From Bacteroidia bacterium (lineage in GTDB: Bacteria; Bacteroidota; Bacteroidia; Flavobacteriales_D; Sanyastnellaceae): a stretch of 64,000 nucleotides of DNA. The stretch is from contig JAUICJ010000010.1 of NCBI GenBank assembly GCA_030427925.1, positions 1 through 64,000 of the forward strand, written 5' to 3'. Every line of letters begins with the position of its first letter. The first letter of the stretch is position 1. Below, one piece after another: positions 11,177 through 20,204 of this stretch. Position numbers and translations under genes: made by a program. The notes under the pieces were generated by a model. The model ran no database searches, had not been told where the DNA came from, and saw nothing but the letters and a program-made list of their open reading frames with translations.

Positions 11177-13124
11177 CCCCCGACCACCGCAGGCCCACCT
11201 CCCATTGCCGCGGAGCCACGGGGTTGTAGTACTTGCCGCCGAAGGCATTCACCTGGTACCAATCCGAATGCGCGCTGTTGGATGCATTCAGCACCCCAAC
11301 CCGAAACGTCCACGTCGCCACCCGATAGCGCACCGCCGCATCCAACCGGTGAAAGGCCGGCGACCAGTCGGTTCCTGCGTTGTTCAAAGGCGAGCGGTCG
11401 TTCCAACGCCACCGCGCTTCCACGAACCACCGATCCTTCTCGTACACGGAGCTCGCACCGGCCGCGTGCAACGGGGTTCCCGGCATCGTAAATGGAGCGG
11501 ACGAAGCCAAGGCAATCACCTCGAACCGATTCCAGGTCGTCCAGGCCCGCAATCGCCAATTCCCCGCCTTCCCGCTGCACACCGCTTCCATGCCGCGCAT
11601 GTTCAGGACGTCCGCATTGGCCATCACCGGAGCATCGTTGGCCCCGGGAGTGAGGGAGATGGCATCGTCGACGCGCTGATGAAACGCCGAAAATTGGGCC
11701 AAAAAAGGGCCGCGTTCCCATGCCATTCCCGCTTCGAGGGCTTGTCCCCATTCGGATTTCAAGTCGTAGGCTGCGAGTGAATTGGGATCCACCAGTTCGA
11801 ATGTGGTGGGGATGCTGACGCCCGTTCCCCATTCAGCGAAGCCCTGCAGGTGACGCCCCAACGGGACCGAAACGCCGGCTCGAGGCAAGAACCGAACTTC
11901 GCTGAATGCTTCATGGAACGGGAGGCTGTCCAGGACCGATCCTCGGGTCTGTCGGTGAACGCCGTTTGCAGCGGCGCCCGCGTGCCAGGAAAGGCCGCTT
12001 GAGCGGACTTGGCGCACCCCGGCCGTGCCCCAGCCCCGTCCCGTGGTGCTGGTGAGGTCGTAGCGCGTCACCGGGCCGTTCAATTCCAATTCCTGAAGCG
12101 CTGTTTGGTCGCCTTGACCGATGGCTTGCGCGTGCCACGACCACCGCGACTTGGGCGTTTCGATCAGGAGCCCCTGGCGCGCCCAACGCAAGGAAAACCC
12201 GCGCCCCTGTTCGTATTTGTCTCCGTTGAAGAAGGGAGTCGTTCCGTACGGGTTGTGCTTGTCGGTCATGGTGGCCAGGACCCAGAGCCCTTGGTCCGGC
12301 TGGTTGCTGCGGGTCGAGCTCCAGCCCAACGCGGCCCGGCGCCGGGCGACGTGGGCGTTGTATTCGGTGCCGGGGGCGGCGGTGGGGAAGGATGCGTTTT
12401 GGTCTGCGTCCAAGCTGCCGGGCAACTCCCACCACCCGTCGTACAACCCCAGCCAGATGTGCTGATCGCGCTGCGGCCCTTCCATCCGATGGTGAATGCT
12501 CGCTTGCCACTTGCCATTCGCCTCCTGGGCGCGATACCCGGGATGCTGACTGGCCAAAATCGATGCCGCCACCGCCCCGTGCGCCGCATGCGCCGCCACA
12601 AAATGCGCCCCACCTGAACCCGCCGCACCGGCTCCCAACGTGGCCGCTCGCAACACGCCCGACGTGGTCGCCTCCCGAGAATGTGCCCACAGCGCGCCCG
12701 CATATCCCCCACCCAACACCGCCCCGGTGGGGCCCGTCATGGCATCCAGCCCCGCGAGCAGTTCCGGATCCATCCACTCCATCGGCGTTTCCCCGTCGGC
12801 GGTCGTCAGCACAAAACCATCCAACAGCAAGAACACGTTGCGCACCCCAAACGGCGAGCGCAACGAACTCCCGCGCATCCGAATCCTCCTCGATCCACCC
12901 GCTCCCCGCGTCTCCATCTTCACCCCGGGAAGCTGGTTCAAGGCCGCTTCGAGGTCGATCGCATCCCGCACGTCCTCCGCTTCAATTCGGTGAACGGTAG
13001 CGAAGACCGGAACCGTCGACTGAACCGTGGCCACCGGGGAGGCCTCGACGCGAACGGTGTCCGTGGGGCCGGCTGCGAGCAAGGCTCCAGCCCAAAAGGT
13101 TGCTGCGAACAGCCCTGCGGTCAC
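11166..13124 (-). CDS. TonB-dependent receptor, PqqU/YncD-like plug, coupled to a PQQ-type dehydrogenase
   Basis: 652 aa starting at a GTG that overlaps the dehydrogenase stop (GTGA). A signal peptide (about 1-18) is followed by a plug domain (about 35-160) with GSRRIRMRGSSLRSPFGVRN, LLLDGF, an ADGETP turn and LDAMTGPTG, then a 22-strand-type barrel ending LRWSGVTR. The RGxxxRSxFGVR...DG...xxADGxT pattern resembles plugs of receptors such as YncD/PqqU, which imports the cofactor PQQ in E. coli. Coupling to a PQQ-type sugar dehydrogenase supports a cofactor-uptake role, but this is inference; many Bacteroidota receptors of unknown ligand share this plug. The final residue is not aromatic, which is less usual. 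Confidence 0.8.
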   Translation of the reverse strand: MTAGLFAATFWAGALLAAGPTDTVRVEASPVATVQSTVPVFATVHRIEAEDVRDAIDLEAALNQLPGVKMETRGAGGSRRIRMRGSSLRSPFGVRNVFLLLDGFVLTTADGETPMEWMDPELLAGLDAMTGPTGAVLGGGYAGALWAHSREATTSGVLRAATLGAGAAGSGGAHFVAAHAAHGAVAASILASQHPGYRAQEANGKWQASIHHRMEGPQRDQHIWLGLYDGWWELPGSLDADQNASFPTAAPGTEYNAHVARRRAALGWSSTRSNQPDQGLWVLATMTDKHNPYGTTPFFNGDKYEQGRGFSLRWARQGLLIETPKSRWSWHAQAIGQGDQTALQELELNGPVTRYDLTSTTGRGWGTAGVRQVRSSGLSWHAGAAANGVHRQTRGSVLDSLPFHEAFSEVRFLPRAGVSVPLGRHLQGFAEWGTGVSIPTTFELVDPNSLAAYDLKSEWGQALEAGMAWERGPFLAQFSAFHQRVDDAISLTPGANDAPVMANADVLNMRGMEAVCSGKAGNWRLRAWTTWNRFEVIALASSAPFTMPGTPLHAAGASSVYEKDRWFVEARWRWNDRSPLNNAGTDWSPAFHRLDAAVRYRVATWTFRVGVLNASNSAHSDWYQVNAFGGKYYNPVAPRQWEVGLRWSGVTR

Positions 13125-14512
13125 TGGACGGTGAAGGTCAAGGTTTGGGTCCTATTTCCATCCGTGATGCGGAGGAAGTAGGGCCCTGCGCTCCACGCGC
13201 TGGTGTTGATGGTCCACTCCGTTTTCTGGACGGTGCCTGCGGCTACGCGCTTGCCGGAAAAACTCACCACTTCCCAACGCGAAGTGCTGGAAGTGGAGGG
13301 GAATTGAACGGTGAGCATGCCGAAGTTGGGGTTGGGGAAAGCGGTCAATTGAGGCCCCTCGGGCACCCATTCCACGTTGGAGGCGAACGCCTCGTTCTTG
13401 AATTCCTTGATGATGTTGGGGCCGCTTCCGGGGTAGCTGACGCCATTGAAGGCCACGTAAACCGCACCGGTGTAAGGGTTGACGGCCACGTCGCGAACGC
13501 GCTGGTTGAACGATGAGAAGAACTGCTCTTCGGATTCGATGGATGTGCCATCGGCGTTGAGGTGGAGCACGCTCAAGCGCTCATAAGCGCCGCTCAGCCC
13601 TCCGAGTACGGCCATGAGCACGCTGTTCTGCCATTCCGGAATCGCCGGGTGGTCGTAGTACTCGATGCCATTGACGGCCACGCAGGGCGTCCATGCCATC
13701 AGCGGCTCGGTGACGTCGTTGGCCGCACAGAACGCTTGCTCCCCGAGGGTGTTGCAGAAGCCCTGCACGTCGGGCCAACCGTAGTTTCCGCCCGCGGTGA
13801 CGATGTTGAATTCATCGTCGCTGTTTTGGCCGTGTTCGGAGGCGTAAATCAGGCCGTTGGGGCCGAGCGCCAGTCCCTGCGTGTTGCGGTTCCCGTAGGT
13901 GTAGACGTAGCTGTCGGGGAAGGGGTTGTCAGCCGGGATGCTGCCGTCGAGGTTGAGGCGGAGGATCTTGCCTTGCAACGAGTTCAGATTGGGCGCGTTC
14001 GATGAGGTGCCCAAATCCCCAGCCGTCATCAAAAGCGTGTGGTCGGGCAGCACCAAGAGGCGGCTCCCGTTGTGGATGCCGCCTGCGCCGAGCGTCAGGA
14101 GCACCTCTTCGTTCACAAGGGCGCTGCCGTTCCAATCGAATGCGCTGAGGCGCTCTTCACCGTTCCACCCGCTTCCCGTGCAGTAAACGAGGTAGACCTT
14201 GGGGGTGTTCGCCCAATCGGGGTGCATCGCCATGCCGAGCAATCCCGGCTCGCCGTTGCCGTTGTTCATCACGTTCAGCGAGAGGACCGTGGTGTAACTG
14301 CCGTTGCTCGGGTCGATGCGCAACACTTCTCCGGGGCGGGTCGTGCACCACAGGTGGTCGTCCGGGCCCCAAAGGAGTTCCCACGGCAGGTTCACGCCCG
14401 TCACGAGGTCGGATTCGGTCAAGGTCGTGTTGCCGACGGTCCAGGTTTGGCCCCAAAGCGTGGTGGCGCTCAGCAAGGCGGCCGCGGAAAAAAGGTGGTA
14501 AAAACGCATCAT
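13121..14512 (-). CDS. secreted PQQ-type sugar dehydrogenase with T9SS tail
   Basis: 463 aa. After a signal peptide (..AAALLSATTLWG|Q) comes a six-bladed propeller of the soluble glucose/aldose dehydrogenase (HHIP-like) family. Visible landmarks are LPWELLWGPDDHLWCTTRPG, GEPGLLGMAMHPDW, GGIHNGSRLLVLPD, the YGNRNTQGLALGP turn and EHGQNSDDEFNIV...GGNYGWP, which are typical of PQQ- and Ca-binding sites. The last ~80 residues (TAFPNPNFGMLTVQF... GPYFLRI) are a T9SS sorting tail, so the enzyme should be exported to the surface or medium and oxidise sugars there. Upstream in-frame codons lie outside a plausible signal peptide; the tandem ATGs at 14512/14509 are chosen. It is first in a two-gene unit with the TonB receptor. 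Confidence 0.88.
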   Translation of the reverse strand: MMRFYHLFSAAALLSATTLWGQTWTVGNTTLTESDLVTGVNLPWELLWGPDDHLWCTTRPGEVLRIDPSNGSYTTVLSLNVMNNGNGEPGLLGMAMHPDWANTPKVYLVYCTGSGWNGEERLSAFDWNGSALVNEEVLLTLGAGGIHNGSRLLVLPDHTLLMTAGDLGTSSNAPNLNSLQGKILRLNLDGSIPADNPFPDSYVYTYGNRNTQGLALGPNGLIYASEHGQNSDDEFNIVTAGGNYGWPDVQGFCNTLGEQAFCAANDVTEPLMAWTPCVAVNGIEYYDHPAIPEWQNSVLMAVLGGLSGAYERLSVLHLNADGTSIESEEQFFSSFNQRVRDVAVNPYTGAVYVAFNGVSYPGSGPNIIKEFKNEAFASNVEWVPEGPQLTAFPNPNFGMLTVQFPSTSSTSRWEVVSFSGKRVAAGTVQKTEWTINTSAWSAGPYFLRITDGNRTQTLTFTVQ

Positions 14513-14568
14513 TTTTGGCTTCAAATCGTTACAGCAGTATGCCGAATTTAGCAACAAACTTCTACCGA

Positions 14569-15102
14569 ATGCACCGAGCTTTTTTCTTCCTGGTCGCGAC
14601 GACCGCTTTCAGCGCTTGGAATGCCGCGCTTCATGCCCAAACTCCGGATTGGATGTTCGCCCTCGAAGGCGCGTACATTGGGCGTTACGAGGTTCCCGAT
14701 CCCTCCGGACTCAAGGACGAGCTGACTTCGGATGCGCGGTTGGATGGCCGGCGCAATTTGAGCGAAAACGGGTTCGTGTTGCAGTGGATGATCGAAGGCG
14801 AATCGGGCGTCGTGGAAACGCTGTCCACGTGGCATTGGAAGGAAGGCCAAATGTGCGAAACGGAAATCGTAGACGGACGCCCCGCCGAAGTTTGTTGGCT
14901 CTTGCACGGCCAAACGAACCACGCCGTGGTGCTCCGCCGAGGCGGTGAATGGGAAGGTCAAGCCATGCTGTTCGAACGCACGGTGGAACGGCTCCCCGGC
15001 CAACTCCGCATCACCGACCAGCACAACAACGGCGATGGAACCTGGCGCTTCCACCACGGCTTCGTTTTCGAAGAAATGAAACCGGAAGCCTCCAAGCGTT
15101 AA
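14569..15102 (+). CDS. secreted protein of unknown function
   Basis: 177 aa. A clear signal peptide (MHRAFFFLVATTAFSAWNAALHA|Q) fixes the start at 14569. The mature part (about 24-177) is a single compact, probably beta-rich domain with two Cys that could pair (MCETE.. and EVCWLL) and motifs YIGRYEVPDPSG, NGFVLQWMIEGES and GDGTWRFHHGF. It has lipocalin-like flavour but I recognise no family. It is divergent from the PQQ dehydrogenase and its stop overlaps the stop of the amylase gene by 4 bases on the other strand. Confidence 0.6.
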   Translation: MHRAFFFLVATTAFSAWNAALHAQTPDWMFALEGAYIGRYEVPDPSGLKDELTSDARLDGRRNLSENGFVLQWMIEGESGVVETLSTWHWKEGQMCETEIVDGRPAEVCWLLHGQTNHAVVLRRGGEWEGQAMLFERTVERLPGQLRITDQHNNGDGTWRFHHGFVFEEMKPEASKR

Positions 15103-17414
15103 CGTCCGACCGCCACGGTGCTCCTTCCCGCAAGCACGCCCGCTTCCAGCTCACCTGCGAGGATGCGGCCGTGGGCATCGATGTGTTTGGGCTCCGGTCC
15201 CTTGTTGATCCACACCTCCGTGACTTCCCCGAGGTAGCGCCGTTCGATGCGGATCACATCCCGATCCACCACTTCGTATTCGGTGTCCCCGTACATCAGG
15301 CTCATGCGCTCGGACCGCAGGTGCGCCCACGTCGAAGCGTGATCCCAGGTTCGCTGTTCGTCTTCATTCGCGAGCTCGAAGCGCATCATCTTCCGGTTGT
15401 CGGGGTCGTTGCCTCCCACGTCGGCGTATTCGTCCCCGTAGTAAAAACACGGAACCCCCGGAATGCTGAACAGGTAGGCCGTGAGGAGCTGCATCTTGGC
15501 GTAGCCCGCCTTGCCGTTGTGCTCGATCGTGCGCGTCCATCCGGCCAGTTTTGCGTCTTCGTCGAGGGCGACGGAACCGTCGGCGAGTGACGTAAACCTC
15601 GGGCGGTCTTGGTTGCCCGTGATGTTGCCCATCAGGTGATGCGCGCCATACGTGTCGAGGCTTTGTTGCGCCACGGAGGCCAAGTCATCGAACGAGGCGG
15701 AGTCGTCCGCAAATGCCACCACCATCGCGTCGTAGTGGTTGAAATCGAATTGGGCATCGAGCATTCCGCTGGACAGGTAGGAATGAATGAGTTCTGGACT
15801 GCCGTAGGTCTCTCCGATTTGGAAGACATTGCGGTTGCCGCCGGTTTCGGCCTTGATTTTCGCCGTCAGGCTGCGCCAAAAAGCCTCCGGGATGTGCTTC
15901 GTCGCGTCGTGCCGGAACCCGTCGATTTCGGAATGCTGGATCCACCACACCGCGCTGTCCGTCATCGCATCCACCACTTCGGGACGGGAAAAGTCGAGCG
16001 TCGGCATGAACGTGTCGAACCACGTGGTCAAGCGCTGCTCGTCCCAAAGCTGCGTGTTTTCTCTCCCGTCCGGCAGGTACAGCGACGTGGCCCAATCCGG
16101 GTGCTGCTGGTAAACCGGGTGCTCTTGATGCACATGGTTCGCCACATAATCCACCAGCACGTTCAAGCCGTGGTCGTGGGCGGTTTCCACCACCGAATTG
16201 AATGCTTGCATGGTACCGAATCGGCGATCGGTTCCCGTTGAACGAACGGGCCAGTAACCGTGGTACCCGCTGAACGCGCTCGTTGTTTCCGTGGACGGGT
16301 CGGACCACCAACCGAAGGCGCTGTCCGGATTTGGTACAATGGGAGAAACCCAAACCGTGTTCACCCCCAGGTCCTCGAAATAGCCCCGTTCCACGGCTTG
16401 TTCAAGCCCTGCGAAATCGCCACCGTGGTGGTTCGCCCGCGGATGGATTCGGGGGTCGGCGACCGGTTCGTCGTTGGTCGGATCGCCGTTTGCGAACCGG
16501 TCGATCATGAGGAAGTACATCACCATCGCTTGGCGATCGTCGCGGGTGAGCCGCTTCGGGTCCTCGATGGGCACCCCCCATTCTAAGGGAATGAGGACCA
16601 TCGGGCTCACCCCGTGTTCGTCGGCAAGCCAAAGCCGCAAATGGGACCGCCTCAAGCCGTAGGCAGCAGCGGGCACCCGAACCTGTGCGCTTCCCGACGA
16701 ATCGAGGGTGGAGGAGGCGTACAGGTGGTTGTCCCACCAACCGAAGAGCCTAGCTCCCGGAGTGCCCTCGAGCAGCAAGTCGTTGACGTGTTCGCCCGGT
16801 TCGTGACGGACGGCGACCCACTCTGGAGCTGGTCCCGGTTCGGGGACCGAGAGGATGGAATTGAAAGCACCGAAGCCATTCGGGCGTTGGGGGACGCCGG
16901 GTTCCGCTTGCCATTCGCCGTGCATGCGCACTTGGTAGGGGTGTTCTCCGGGAGGCAAGTGGAACACCGCGCGGTTCCGGCCATCGGTTTGTGTCAAATC
17001 ATTTGGAGCCCAACCCGTGAAGCTGCCTTTGAGTTGCGCCACGCCGATGTCTTCGTAAAACGGCCCCAACTCGTAATCGATGCGCTGGAGGCGGGATCGG
17101 AGTACGGGCACGTCTCGCGCTGCTCCATTCACCCAGAGCTGCAGGAATCCAAGTGCCAGCTTGGGGGCTTGGGTGATGCAGATTTGGCCTTCCACCACGT
17201 CCAACTCCGATCCATCCTCCCAGGTGGCCCGCTCGAGCGACTCCGAGGCCAGCAGGAAATCGGAAACGGGAATCCACGTCGTGTCCGGGAGCAGACTCAC
17301 CGGATGCCAAGGCAGCGCATGGGGCGCGCGGTTCGTGGAATCAACCAGGGCATCGGGCGCTGAGCCGCAGCTCATCAGCACACCGAACATCAGCAAGGGA
17401 AACAAGTGGCGCAT
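15099..17414 (-). CDS. GH13 alpha-amylase/neopullulanase-like lipoprotein
   Basis: 771 aa. The start at 17414 gives a lipoprotein signal (MRHLFPLLMFGVLMSC), so the enzyme is membrane-anchored. The first ~310 residues form one or two beta-sandwich (E-set/CBM-like) domains. The GH13 barrel follows with all four conserved regions: DYVANHVHQ (I), GFRHDATKH with the nucleophile Asp (II), QIGETYG with the acid Glu (III) and GNQDRPRF (IV). Region IV reads NQD instead of the commoner NHD, as in some SusA-type neopullulanases. It should trim maltodextrins or pullulan in the periplasm or at the surface. It is the last gene of the susC-susD operon, 59 bases after the preceding stop, with a hairpin in between. 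Confidence 0.9.
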   Translation of the reverse strand: MRHLFPLLMFGVLMSCGSAPDALVDSTNRAPHALPWHPVSLLPDTTWIPVSDFLLASESLERATWEDGSELDVVEGQICITQAPKLALGFLQLWVNGAARDVPVLRSRLQRIDYELGPFYEDIGVAQLKGSFTGWAPNDLTQTDGRNRAVFHLPPGEHPYQVRMHGEWQAEPGVPQRPNGFGAFNSILSVPEPGPAPEWVAVRHEPGEHVNDLLLEGTPGARLFGWWDNHLYASSTLDSSGSAQVRVPAAAYGLRRSHLRLWLADEHGVSPMVLIPLEWGVPIEDPKRLTRDDRQAMVMYFLMIDRFANGDPTNDEPVADPRIHPRANHHGGDFAGLEQAVERGYFEDLGVNTVWVSPIVPNPDSAFGWWSDPSTETTSAFSGYHGYWPVRSTGTDRRFGTMQAFNSVVETAHDHGLNVLVDYVANHVHQEHPVYQQHPDWATSLYLPDGRENTQLWDEQRLTTWFDTFMPTLDFSRPEVVDAMTDSAVWWIQHSEIDGFRHDATKHIPEAFWRSLTAKIKAETGGNRNVFQIGETYGSPELIHSYLSSGMLDAQFDFNHYDAMVVAFADDSASFDDLASVAQQSLDTYGAHHLMGNITGNQDRPRFTSLADGSVALDEDAKLAGWTRTIEHNGKAGYAKMQLLTAYLFSIPGVPCFYYGDEYADVGGNDPDNRKMMRFELANEDEQRTWDHASTWAHLRSERMSLMYGDTEYEVVDRDVIRIERRYLGEVTEVWINKGPEPKHIDAHGRILAGELEAGVLAGRSTVAVGR

Positions 17415-17430
17415 GGGAAAAGGCAATGAA

Positions 17431-17454
17431 AACGGGCGACCGGAGCCGCCCGTT
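17431..17454 (-). terminator. intercistronic stem-loop before the amylase gene
   Basis: Perfect 8-bp inverted repeat AACGGGCG / CGCCCGTT with an 8-base loop, lying between the small secreted-protein gene and the amylase gene. On the minus strand the stem is followed by TTTTC, so it may act as a weak terminator or RNA-stabilising hairpin that lowers amylase expression relative to susCD. Confidence 0.45.
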
Positions 17455-17473
17455 CGAGGGAATTCAAGGGGGA

Positions 17474-18322
17474 TTACTCGCAATCGAGGAAGCTGATGAT
17501 TTCAAAAGGCGGCGGCCCTGGAGGGTAGTTGAAGCCGGGACGCACCACGTAGTACCACAATTCTTGAAGCTGTTCTCCTTCCGAGAGCACGTCGGCGAAC
17601 AAATCTTCCGGGATGAAGGTCATCCGGAACTTGCCTTCTCCGATGTCTTCCATTTGGAGTTCGGGCGTGTTCACCACGTCGGCCAGTGCCACGTATTCGT
17701 AGCTCGTGAACAAATCCACTTTGGCCAAGACGTACAAGTAGCATTCATCCGACCCCATGTTTTGCAAGCCCTCGTACGTTTCTTGCGCGTTGTCATACGT
17801 GATGCTCAAGAAGTCATCGTGTTCCCGCAGCTCCGGGAAGATGCACATCCGCGCGGAACAAAGTTGGGGAATGATGTCGACGTGCAGGTCTTCGCTCTTG
17901 GCTTCGAATTGAAAGCCGTCCATCGGTCCGCCGTTTTTGAGTTTGGCCAAACACGAAATGCCCAACGAAAACAGCTGCGGCCCGTCGACGCCGTAGTACT
18001 CAGTCGGGACGAACGTCATGGAATACAGCATGTTGCCCACCTTCGTGAGCGCTTGATGGTCCGCCGAGTTGTCCCAATCGCCGTTTCCTTGAGCGGGGCC
18101 CGCTGGCTGCCACGTCCAGAGGTAAACCGTGGTGTCGGGGAACGCTTCAAGGATGGCCTTCAGTCCGTTGTTTTGGATGCCGTCCTCCGATTTGCTCATG
18201 TCGATGTAGAGCGTCATTTCGGAATTGGCGTCGGTGGGAGAGGGCAGGACGTAGGCTTTTTGGGCCCCAACCGAACCCGCTACCGCGAGGAGTGCACAGG
18301 CACTGAAAAGTTGCTTCAACAT
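17474..18322 (-). CDS. secreted protein in SusE/F position, unknown family
   Basis: 282 aa with a signal peptide (MLKQLFSACALLAVAGSVGA|Q). The mature protein appears beta-rich, perhaps two similar halves: an opening AYVLPSPTDANSEMTLYIDMS, a VYLWTWQPAG stretch and a second part with CYLYVLAKVDLF and MTFIPEDLF. Six or so Cys residues could form disulphides; it ends with a free Cys-Glu. Its place directly after susD and a small lipoprotein, where starch-binding SusE/SusF-type proteins usually sit, and several exposed Trp/Tyr suggest glycan binding. This is inference from position; no named domain was recognised. The gene sits 7 bases after the preceding stop. Confidence 0.6.
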   Translation of the reverse strand: MLKQLFSACALLAVAGSVGAQKAYVLPSPTDANSEMTLYIDMSKSEDGIQNNGLKAILEAFPDTTVYLWTWQPAGPAQGNGDWDNSADHQALTKVGNMLYSMTFVPTEYYGVDGPQLFSLGISCLAKLKNGGPMDGFQFEAKSEDLHVDIIPQLCSARMCIFPELREHDDFLSITYDNAQETYEGLQNMGSDECYLYVLAKVDLFTSYEYVALADVVNTPELQMEDIGEGKFRMTFIPEDLFADVLSEGEQLQELWYYVVRPGFNYPPGPPPFEIISFLDCE

Positions 18323-18329
18323 CTTGAAA

Positions 18330-18815
18330 TCAATTCTGGCGGGTGAATGAGAACGTGTACACCACGGTCGTGGTTCCTGAGCAATCGCGTCGGTACTCGA
18401 TGTTCAACTCGTTGTCGAACGGACGGATCATGCCGCCGAGGTTGTACACCAGCGTGTCGGAAGAATAGAGCTCCAAATACGAAGGATAATCCGGGTCGTC
18501 AAACGACCACGTTCCCCCTTCACCGAAGTAGTTCTTGCCCAGTTCAAGGGCAACATCGTACGTACCATCAGCCGCGAAGTTCAGTTCAAGCGGCGTGGTC
18601 ACCCCGTCGATGTAGAAGTGGCTCAAATCGCGCACTTCCTTGACGGGGCTGTTCAGGTCTTGCTGGGTGAAAGCGGTCAACTGCCACGTGCCCGTCATCC
18701 CGGCCACCTTGTCGAAGGGTTCCCCCAACTCACCGGTGATTTCCGGCTTGCATCCCGCAAAGATGGCGAAAGCGGCGAGCGCAGCAAACGCCCCAAATTT
18801 CATTGATTGTTTCAT
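18330..18815 (-). CDS. small lipocalin-like lipoprotein (DUF5004-like)
   Basis: 161 aa from the ATG 10 bases after susD; the lipobox FAIFAGC marks an envelope lipoprotein. The mature opening KPEITGELGEPFDKVAGMTGTWQLTAF..D resembles DUF5004 proteins that accompany SusCD pairs in Bacteroidota, and the rest alternates beta-strands like a lipocalin half. It is probably an accessory surface or periplasmic protein of the glucan uptake complex. The family assignment rests on the opening motif only. A TTG three codons earlier is a less likely start. Confidence 0.65.
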   Translation of the reverse strand: MKQSMKFGAFAALAAFAIFAGCKPEITGELGEPFDKVAGMTGTWQLTAFTQQDLNSPVKEVRDLSHFYIDGVTTPLELNFAADGTYDVALELGKNYFGEGGTWSFDDPDYPSYLELYSSDTLVYNLGGMIRPFDNELNIEYRRDCSGTTTVVYTFSFTRQN

Positions 18816-18825
18816 GGCTTTCAAA

Positions 18826-20193
18826 TTAGAGGCATCCGCCTTCTTCGTTCAACACAAATCCCGCTGCGGTGGTCTCCGAATTGGAGAACTGCAAAAGCAT
18901 GCCGGGGCAATCCCAAGCAGCGCCTCGGATTTCAATGTCTTCGCCCATGACCCCTCGTCGAACGAGTTGGTCCGTCCATTGGCCTTCGCACACGGTTTCT
19001 TTCCGGAACTCGTCGCGCGCCGCATCGCGCACCTCCGTTGCGGTGGCGTCCGCCGATAACGGGTTGTTCCCCACCCCAAATGCCCGGTCGCGAATGGCAT
19101 TCACATCGGCAATCGCCGTGCTCAAGTCCGTGCCGAGCTCGGCCAACGCCTCAGCGCGCAGCAGGTGCAAGCCCGTCAAGTGCACCACGGGCACATTGAA
19201 GTACTCCTTGTCGTTGAACCGGTTGCACAGGTAGCGCGTGCCGGTGTTCGTGATCCACGTTGAGCGCGCATCGCCACCGCCCGACAGGCTCATGAAGAAA
19301 TTAAAATCTTCGCTGAAGCTCAATTGCGGCGACGGGTTGTTGTCGCTGCGGAGGTTGTCGCGGTACCACGTGCTGCGGTTGTCCTGAATCCGGCTGATGA
19401 TGCCAAACACCGTCTCCGGATTGACCACATCCGCCTCATACCGATCCAAATCCGCATCCAATGCAAATGCGCCCGAGTTGATGACTTGCGTGGCGTAATC
19501 AGCCGCCGCTTCAAAATTCAGCATGAGGAAGTTCACCTGGGCGAGGTAGCCCAGCGCCGAGTACTTGGTCGCGTAGACGCCATTCGACTCGGGGAGGTTC
19601 GCCGCAGCGAACTCGAGGTCCTCGAGGATGGCAGCGTACACATCGCCCACGGTGGCACGCGGCAGCGGCTCCTGCGAGGTCTCAAGGCGCAAGGGCACCC
19701 CGAGGTGGCTGTTGTCCGGGGTGTACCCGTATGGTTGCGCGAACAACTTCACTGCTCCCCAATGGCACACCGCCCGAACGAAGCGCGCTTCGGCCTCCAT
19801 GCGGTTCCGCTCAGCCTCGCTCAAATCGCTCACGAGGTCGAAGTTCTCGATCATCACGTTCGACCGGTATATGGCGAAGTAGAAATCGGTGTAGGCCCCG
19901 CCGTTGATGCCCGTGAAGAACGTCGTTTCGCGGTTGTACACCGCATCGAAATCGAGGCTGTTGTCGGGAGAGCCGAAGTTGTCACCGCGGAGTTCATTGA
20001 TGATTTGGATGCGCCCTCCATAGAGGTTGCCCAACACATCGTAAGAACTGACGAGCAAGCGTTGCAGGTCGTCCGCCGTATTGATGGCATCTTCTGCCAA
20101 AATCACATCGCCCGGCTCAAAGTCCAGCAGGCGGTCGCACGAAGCCAATCCCATCAGGAGCGCTCCAGCGAACAAAAGGTTTCGGAGTTTCAT
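18826..20193 (-). CDS. susD: SusD/RagB-family glycan-binding lipoprotein
   Basis: 455 aa. A lipoprotein signal (MKLRNLLFAGALLMGLASC) is followed by the SusD opening DRLLDFEPGDVI...AINTADDLQRLLVSSYDVLG, the TPR-like helical scaffold and the C-terminal half with LHLLRAEALAELG and DVNAIRDRAF, all standard for the family. SusD caps the SusC barrel and captures oligosaccharides at the cell surface. It lies 11 bases after susC, co-transcribed. The substrate is inferred as alpha-glucan from the neighbouring amylases and maltose phosphorylase. Confidence 0.93.
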   Translation of the reverse strand: MKLRNLLFAGALLMGLASCDRLLDFEPGDVILAEDAINTADDLQRLLVSSYDVLGNLYGGRIQIINELRGDNFGSPDNSLDFDAVYNRETTFFTGINGGAYTDFYFAIYRSNVMIENFDLVSDLSEAERNRMEAEARFVRAVCHWGAVKLFAQPYGYTPDNSHLGVPLRLETSQEPLPRATVGDVYAAILEDLEFAAANLPESNGVYATKYSALGYLAQVNFLMLNFEAAADYATQVINSGAFALDADLDRYEADVVNPETVFGIISRIQDNRSTWYRDNLRSDNNPSPQLSFSEDFNFFMSLSGGGDARSTWITNTGTRYLCNRFNDKEYFNVPVVHLTGLHLLRAEALAELGTDLSTAIADVNAIRDRAFGVGNNPLSADATATEVRDAARDEFRKETVCEGQWTDQLVRRGVMGEDIEIRGAAWDCPGMLLQFSNSETTAAGFVLNEEGGCL

Positions 20194-20204
20194 GGTGTAA
20201 GGGA

